Made by a program: the position numbers and the translations under genes. DNA of 64,000 nt. It comes from DASXRU01 sp034665305 (GTDB lineage: Bacteria > Acidobacteriota > Blastocatellia > Pyrinomonadales > Pyrinomonadaceae). Of this stretch, positions 59,521 through 64,000 are shown in pieces. The DNA lies in assembly GCA_034665305.1 (NCBI GenBank), contig JAXDFZ010000025.1, positions 62,001 through 126,000 of the forward strand, given 5' to 3'. Each line of letters opens with the position of its first letter. The first letter of the stretch is position 1. A model generated the notes under the pieces. The model searched no databases. It worked only from the letters and a program-made list of their open reading frames with translations, and was not told the origin of the DNA.

Positions 59521-59985
59521 ATGAAAATCGCGCTTGCCAGCGATCACGCCGGCTTTGAAGAGAAAGAACGCCTGAAGCCTTTGTTGCATGAGCTCGGAAT
59601 CGAGTTTGACGATCTCGGATCAGTGTCAGAAGAATCTGTCGACTATCCCGACTACGCTCGTAAAGTTGCTGAGGAGGTTTCGCACGGACGCGCCGAACAA
59701 GGATTGCTGGTTTGCGGCTCCGGCACCGGCATGGCAATAGCCGCGAACAAAGTTCCCGGCGTACGCGCCGCCGTCGCCTGGTCAGAAGAGAGTGCGAGGC
59801 TGGCCCGCCAGCATAACGACGCCAATGTGCTGGCCGTGGGCGCGCGCACAAAGTCGCTCGACGATATTCCTAAAATCGTGCGCGCGTGGTTCGCCGCCAA
59901 GTTTGACGGCGGACGGCATACGCGCCGGGTCGAAAAAATCACAGAGATTGAACAGGAAGAACTGACCAGCCACGCTAAGCACTAG
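59521..59985 (+). CDS. rpiB: ribose-5-phosphate isomerase B
   Basis: A 154-residue RpiB/LacAB-type isomerase interconverting ribose-5-phosphate and ribulose-5-phosphate. KIALASDHAGFEEKERLK is the substrate-binding start (Asp8, His9), DYPDYA follows, and the catalytic Cys65 lies in GLLVCGSGTGMAIAANK. NDANVLAVGARTKS completes the active site. ATG 59521 behind GGAAGGTGA. Confidence 0.95.
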   Translation: MKIALASDHAGFEEKERLKPLLHELGIEFDDLGSVSEESVDYPDYARKVAEEVSHGRAEQGLLVCGSGTGMAIAANKVPGVRAAVAWSEESARLARQHNDANVLAVGARTKSLDDIPKIVRAWFAAKFDGGRHTRRVEKITEIEQEELTSHAKH

Positions 59986-60365
59986 GTAAGCAAACGCAGA
60001 ACAGGGAAAAGAGAAACTTTTCCATATATCATTTGTCATTGGTCATTCGCAGATTCAATCTGCAAGTGCAACAGATTTCGCTCCCGCGGAGCGAGATGTT
60101 TATAGATAGCGCTGTCAACTCGACAACTCCGCGCTCCAGGGGAGCGCAATGTTTCCGGCAATGGTCCAGGGAAACCGATTTCGTTTCGCTCCGCTGGAGC
60201 GAAGAGAGATCTTTTAGCGGTCGCGCGTTCTATAAACATCTCGCCCCTAATGGGGCGAAGGGCAAGAATCTTCTGTTGCCCTTTCAGGTTGAATCTGCGA
60301 ATGAAAAACGACAAATGATAAATGGAAAATATCCCTAGTCTTCCGCCGCCCACATGGAGATCCCG
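59986..60365. other. rpiB to glyA intergenic region, filled by a repeat element
   Basis: No gene seen. Almost all of it is the inverted-repeat element at 60018-60331. GGAG at 60357-60360 is the glyA ribosome site. Confidence 0.55.
60018..60331. repeat. 314-bp nested inverted-repeat element with heptamer ends
   Basis: The outer arms (about 60018-60059 and 60290-60331) are about 40-bp inverted copies with a few mismatches and a 7-bp period (ATTTGTC, ATTGGTC, ATTCGCA). A second, inner pair GCGAGATGTTTATAGA near 60090 and TCTATAAACATCTCGC near 60229 is nested inside, plus short palindromes such as TCGCTCCGCTGGAGCGA (60186-60202). Confidence 0.75.
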
Positions 60366-61643
60366 ATGACCGACCTTTTAAACGCACCACTAGCTGAAGT
60401 CGATCCGCTGATTAGCAGCGCGATCGATAACGAAGTCGCACGCCAGGCCAATGGCCTTGAGCTAATTGCTTCGGAGAATTTCGTCAGCGAAGCCGTGCTG
60501 GAAGCGATGGGATCGGTCTTCACAAACAAGTACGCTGAGGGCTATCCGAAAAAACGTTACTACGGCGGCTGCGAATGGAGCGACGTCGTCGAACAAACTG
60601 CAATCGATCGCGCGAAGGAATTATTTGGCCCTGACCACGCGAACGTACAACCGCATAGTGGCTCGCAGGCGAACATGGCGGTCTATCTGGCGGCGCTGGA
60701 CTACGGCGATCCGATCCTGGGAATGAACTTGTCGCACGGCGGACATCTGACCCACGGACATCCGCTGAACTTTTCCGGCATTAGTTACAAGGTCAGCGAC
60801 TATGGCGTGTCCGCGGAGACTGAAACCATCGACTACGACGAACTGCAGAAGATTGCTGAACAATGCATGCCGCGGCTGATCATTTGCGGAGCTTCCGCGT
60901 ATCCGCGCATCATCGATTTTCAACGCCTCGCAGAAATTGCCGCGAGCGTCAAAGCGCGGTTGTTCGCCGACATCGCACATATCGCCGGGTTGGTGGTCGC
61001 CGGACTTCATCCCTCGCCCGTCCCCCACTGTGATTACGTAACGACAACTACGCACAAAACTCTGCGCGGTCCTCGCGGCGGTTTGATACTTTGCAAAGAG
61101 GAGCACGCCAAGGAAATCGATCGAAAACTTTTCCCCGGCGTTCAGGGTGGGCCATTGGTCCATATCATTGCGGCCAAGGCAGTGGCCTTTGGTGAAGCGT
61201 TACGCGATGACTTCAAAGAGTACCAAACCCAAATTCTGAAGAATGCAAAAGCACTGGCAAGCGAGCTACAAGAGCAGGGTCTGCGGCTGGTTTCCGGTGG
61301 CACCGACAATCATCTTATGCTGGTGGATGTTTTTGCGGACGGCAAAGGAATCACCGGCAAAGTTGCTGAGAAAGCGCTCGAAGCGGCGAACATTACCGTC
61401 AACAAGAACACTATTCCCTTTGATAAGAATTCTCCGTTCGTCGCGTCCGGAATTCGCCTGGGGACTCCGGCGGTCACCACGCGCGGCATGAAGGAACCCG
61501 AGATGCAAGAGATTGGCCGCCTGATCGCGGCCATCGTGCAGGATCCAGAGTCCGAGGATGTTCGTAGCAAGGTGCAGCAAGGCGTGGCCGAGCTAAGCGC
61601 CAGGTTCCCGCTTTATGCGAAACGCTTGAAACCCAAAGGATAA
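60366..61643 (+). CDS. glyA: serine hydroxymethyltransferase
   Basis: A 425-residue PLP enzyme (serine + THF to glycine + methylene-THF) starting at ATG 60366 with GGAG seven bases upstream (ATG 60354 is possible). ELIASENFVSEAVLEAMGSV is the family start; YYGGCEWSDVVE, LSHGGHLTHG, ADIAHIAGLVVAGLHPSPVP and the PLP lysine in VTTTTHKTLRGPRGG are intact; normal length. Confidence 0.97.
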   Translation: MTDLLNAPLAEVDPLISSAIDNEVARQANGLELIASENFVSEAVLEAMGSVFTNKYAEGYPKKRYYGGCEWSDVVEQTAIDRAKELFGPDHANVQPHSGSQANMAVYLAALDYGDPILGMNLSHGGHLTHGHPLNFSGISYKVSDYGVSAETETIDYDELQKIAEQCMPRLIICGASAYPRIIDFQRLAEIAASVKARLFADIAHIAGLVVAGLHPSPVPHCDYVTTTTHKTLRGPRGGLILCKEEHAKEIDRKLFPGVQGGPLVHIIAAKAVAFGEALRDDFKEYQTQILKNAKALASELQEQGLRLVSGGTDNHLMLVDVFADGKGITGKVAEKALEAANITVNKNTIPFDKNSPFVASGIRLGTPAVTTRGMKEPEMQEIGRLIAAIVQDPESEDVRSKVQQGVAELSARFPLYAKRLKPKG

Positions 61644-61650
61644 ATCCTTT

Positions 61651-61755
61651 GTCCGCGGATTACACAGATTTAGAACACCCAACGGAAACTACGCCAAGCA
61701 GCTAGCGCGCCTTCTAAACCCTTTTGTGTCTGCGTAATCAGCGTAATCTGCGGAT
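61651..61755. repeat. short inverted repeat of a widespread type (GCGGATTACGCAGATT-like)
   Basis: GTCCGCGGATTACACAGATTT (61651-61671, 21 bases with the last excluded from comparison) faces TGCGTAATCAGCGTAATCTG (61731-61750) and CGGAT. Such ATC-CGCAGATTA units occur between genes in many phyla. Downstream (61795-61825) a GGGCGGC/GCCGCCC hairpin precedes recQ. Confidence 0.6.
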
Positions 61756-61852
61756 TCTTCAAAGAGCGCTCCTAATGAGAATTTAGGGAGCCGGTGCAAA
61801 GGGGGCGGCCACGGAGTGCCGCCCTACAGACTTGATCAGTAGTCTTCGTTTT

Positions 61853-63709
61853 ATGAATTCCGAATTACCCGCCCTGCTCACCTTACTCAAACAGTCGTTC
61901 GGCTACAGCGAGTTTCGGCCTTTGCAGGCGGAGATCATCCGCGACGCACTTGCGGGCCGCGATGTGTTTGCCATTCTTCCCACAGGCGGCGGGAAATCAC
62001 TCTGCTTCCAATTGCCCGCGTTGGTGCAAAAGGGTTTGACAGTCGTCATCTCCCCGTTGATTTCATTGATGAAAGATCAGGTGGATGCTTTGCAGGCCGC
62101 GGGCATCGCCGCCACTTTTTTGAATTCATCCCTGCAAGCCGATGAGGCGCGCGCACGTCTGCGGGGATTGCACAATGGCGAATACCGTTTGCTGTACGTG
62201 GCGCCGGAGCGGTTGATGCTTTCAGGCTTCCTCGCGGATTTACGCAGTTGGAAAGTTAAACTCCTGGCTATTGATGAAGCGCATTGCATCAGCGAATGGG
62301 GCCATGATTTCCGGCCCGAGTACCGGCAGCTCGCGGACCTGCGCACACATTTTCCCGATGTACCGTTGATGGCCCTGACGGCTACCGCGACTGAACGCGT
62401 CCGCGGCGACATCGTCACGCAACTGAAGCTGCGCGATCCCGTTTGCTATCTTGCCAGTTTCAACCGCCCGAACCTTAACTATCGTGTGCTCGCCAAGAGC
62501 AAGCCTTACGATCAACTGATTAAGTTCATTAATGATCGACCGGGCGAGAGCGGTATTGTCTATTGTCAAAGCCGGCGCAGCGCAGAAAGCCTGTCGGCGA
62601 AGCTGAACGAAGACTACGTCACGGCGCGGCCCTACCACGCCGGACTAGCGTCAAACGAACGCAGCACTAACCAGGAACTCTTTCTGCGCGACGAAGTGCG
62701 CGTAATTTGCGCGACCATCGCGTTTGGCATGGGCATCAACAAACCGAACGTGCGTTTCGTGGTCCACTACGATCTGCCGAAGAATATCGAAGGCTACTAT
62801 CAGGAAACCGGCCGCGCTGGCCGTGACGGTTTGCCGAGTGAATGCGTCCTGCTATTCAGCGCCGGCGATGCGGTCAAGTATTCGCGTTTTATCGACGAAA
62901 AAATTAGCGCCCGCGAACGCCAGATTGCCCGCGAGCAGTTGCAGCTGATGGTCCACTACGCCGAGAGCGCCGAATGCCGGCGCCGTGTGTTGCTTGGTTA
63001 CTTTGGCGAAACTCTGCCGGGCCCAAACTGTGGTGGCTGCGACAACTGCATCGCGCCGCGGGAAACATACGACGGCACCGTCGACGCGCAAAAATTCCTG
63101 TCCTGTGTTTACCGCGTGCGGCAAAAGAGCGGGTTCGACTTTGGCATTAATCAGATCGTCGAGGTCCTCACCGGCGCGGAAACTGAGAACGTCCTGAAGT
63201 GGGACCACCACACGGTCTCGACCTACGGTTTGGGAAAGCATCGCAGCCGCCCCGAGTGGAAGGAGATTGGCCGCGAGCTGGTGCGACTGGGTTACCTTCG
63301 TCAGGTAACGGAAAAATTCAATGTGCTGCAGCTGACTGAAGCAGGTCAGCAGGCACTCAAACAACGGCAGTCTTTGCGGCTGACAAAAGCCATGGTCGTA
63401 CCGGGTGCGACAGGTTTGTCCAAAGCGGCCAAACGCCGTTCGGGTGAGATCGTCTGCGATGAAACGCTGTTTGAACGGCTGCGGCGGTTGCGCAAACAAC
63501 TTGCCGACCAAAGGTCCGTGCCGCCTTACATTGTTTTTTCCGACGTCGCGCTGCGCCAAATGGCGCGCTACTATCCGGTAAAACCAAACGAGTTTACGCG
63601 GATCAGCGGCGTCGGCGAACGTAAGTTGGCAGACTTCGGCGCGGATTTCATGGCGGAGATTGAAGGTTACTTGAGTGATAACCCGCGCCGGAGTTTTGCG
63701 GATAATTGA
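61853..63709 (+). CDS. recQ: ATP-dependent DNA helicase RecQ
   Basis: A 618-residue RecQ from ATG 61853 (an in-frame TTG at 61832 is less likely). Helicase motifs: FGYSEFRPLQAEII (motif 0), LPTGGGKSLCFQLPAL (Walker A), AIDEAHCISEWGHDFRPEYR (DEAH and aromatic-rich loop), LTATAT, and GFGMGINKPNVRFV / QETGRAGRDGLPSE in domain 2. The RQC zinc cysteines are in CRRRVLLGYFGE and CGGCDNC, a winged helix follows, and an HRDC domain ends the protein (FERLRRLRKQLADQRSVPPY). Role in recombination repair and fork restart. Confidence 0.95.
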   Translation: MNSELPALLTLLKQSFGYSEFRPLQAEIIRDALAGRDVFAILPTGGGKSLCFQLPALVQKGLTVVISPLISLMKDQVDALQAAGIAATFLNSSLQADEARARLRGLHNGEYRLLYVAPERLMLSGFLADLRSWKVKLLAIDEAHCISEWGHDFRPEYRQLADLRTHFPDVPLMALTATATERVRGDIVTQLKLRDPVCYLASFNRPNLNYRVLAKSKPYDQLIKFINDRPGESGIVYCQSRRSAESLSAKLNEDYVTARPYHAGLASNERSTNQELFLRDEVRVICATIAFGMGINKPNVRFVVHYDLPKNIEGYYQETGRAGRDGLPSECVLLFSAGDAVKYSRFIDEKISARERQIAREQLQLMVHYAESAECRRRVLLGYFGETLPGPNCGGCDNCIAPRETYDGTVDAQKFLSCVYRVRQKSGFDFGINQIVEVLTGAETENVLKWDHHTVSTYGLGKHRSRPEWKEIGRELVRLGYLRQVTEKFNVLQLTEAGQQALKQRQSLRLTKAMVVPGATGLSKAAKRRSGEIVCDETLFERLRRLRKQLADQRSVPPYIVFSDVALRQMARYYPVKPNEFTRISGVGERKLADFGADFMAEIEGYLSDNPRRSFADN

Positions 63710-63755
63710 GTCGCGCTTCTCCGATTTCAAAGCCAGGTGTATCCTTGACGTCGAT

Positions 63756-64000
63756 ATGGCAGTTGATGCAGAAAAGTTTGAAGAGCTACTCAGGCAGCTC
63801 CCTGAGGAATTGCAAAACGAAGTGTTGCAATTCGCTAAGGCTTTGCTACATCAGAACAGCCAACCCTCTTCGGGAAACGGCGCTCCGCCAGTGTCATCGT
63901 TCTTTGGCCTCTGGGAAAGTGGTGATTCTCGCTCGGCTGACAACGATCGCATTGATAGCGACCTTGCTACTGAATACGCTGGCTCGAACGAGGATGACGG
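63756..64000 (+). CDS. DUF2281-type antitoxin, 5' part (runs off the window)
   Basis: Open from ATG 63756 for 81 codons to the window end. The start MAVDAEKFEELLRQLPEELQ followed by NEVLQFAKALL matches the DUF2281 pattern (LPEE-x-EVLDF), and the later ADNDRIDSDLATEYAGSNED resembles C-termini of VapB-like antitoxins that precede PIN-domain toxins. A partner toxin gene probably lies just past the window. No clear ribosome site. Confidence 0.6.
   Translation, partial: MAVDAEKFEELLRQLPEELQNEVLQFAKALLHQNSQPSSGNGAPPVSSFFGLWESGDSRSADNDRIDSDLATEYAGSNEDD

Overview
The window reads as a chromosomal segment of an Acidobacteriota-type bacterium, most likely the Blastocatellia/Pyrinomonadales side. This is inferred from the type IV pilin sequences, the Tat-exported DUF1800/DUF1501 pair, duplicated PTPS-related membrane proteins, many secreted M28 peptidases, moderate GC, and the density of intergenic repeats. 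No rRNA, tRNA, phage, insertion sequence or CRISPR array was seen.

Layout. 1-8370 (minus): the 5' end of comEC (cut by the window edge), the rRNA methyltransferase rlmD, and a run M28 peptidase > birA > glycosyltransferase > coaX > unknown protein. 8671-13167: a lipoprotein cyclase (plus) facing DUF1501 and DUF1800 (minus). 13225-14243: a small accessory island with a BrnT-type toxin overlapping a hybrid BrnA/HEPN-like protein. 14218-18684 (minus): second M28 peptidase, zinc-ribbon membrane protein, and a sigma/anti-sigma pair. 19029-21848: queE-queC (7-deazaguanine synthesis) and an exported TPR protein. 21952-29358: a DNA-damage block with the mutasome imuA-imuB-dnaE2, divergent UdgX-type uracil-DNA glycosylase, and lexA; a shared 18-bp direct-repeat motif lies before lexA (twice) and imuB (once). 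29571-43793: the type IV pilus block pilB, an Arg-rich exported protein, pilT, pilC, pilS, pilR, a sigma-54-like promoter, three pilins separated by terminators, and two PTPS-related membrane proteins. 43892-50004: an ABC exporter set, then DUF969-DUF979-DUF2891, and a membrane-anchored unknown. 50114-55733: a signalling cluster (hybrid-size sensor kinase, RsbRD-N protein, receiver, a degenerate kinase and an NtrC-type regulator). 55821-63709: trypsin-TPR protease, proS, rpiB, glyA, recQ. The last 245 bases start a DUF2281-type antitoxin gene.

The most unusual layer is repeat structure. Heptanucleotide tandem arrays, usually as facing inverted pairs, occur at about ten places. They sit between genes, at a stop codon, in the N-terminal codons of one gene, and three times inside dnaE2, where 7-bp repeats read in frame become 7-residue peptide repeats. 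A second class comprises 150-170 bp elements with 22-39 bp inverted ends and internal palindromes, and a third is a 26-bp inverted pair placed after two convergent gene ends. The best candidates for undescribed biology are the repeat-invaded DNA polymerase and the BrnT/BrnA-HEPN hybrid locus.
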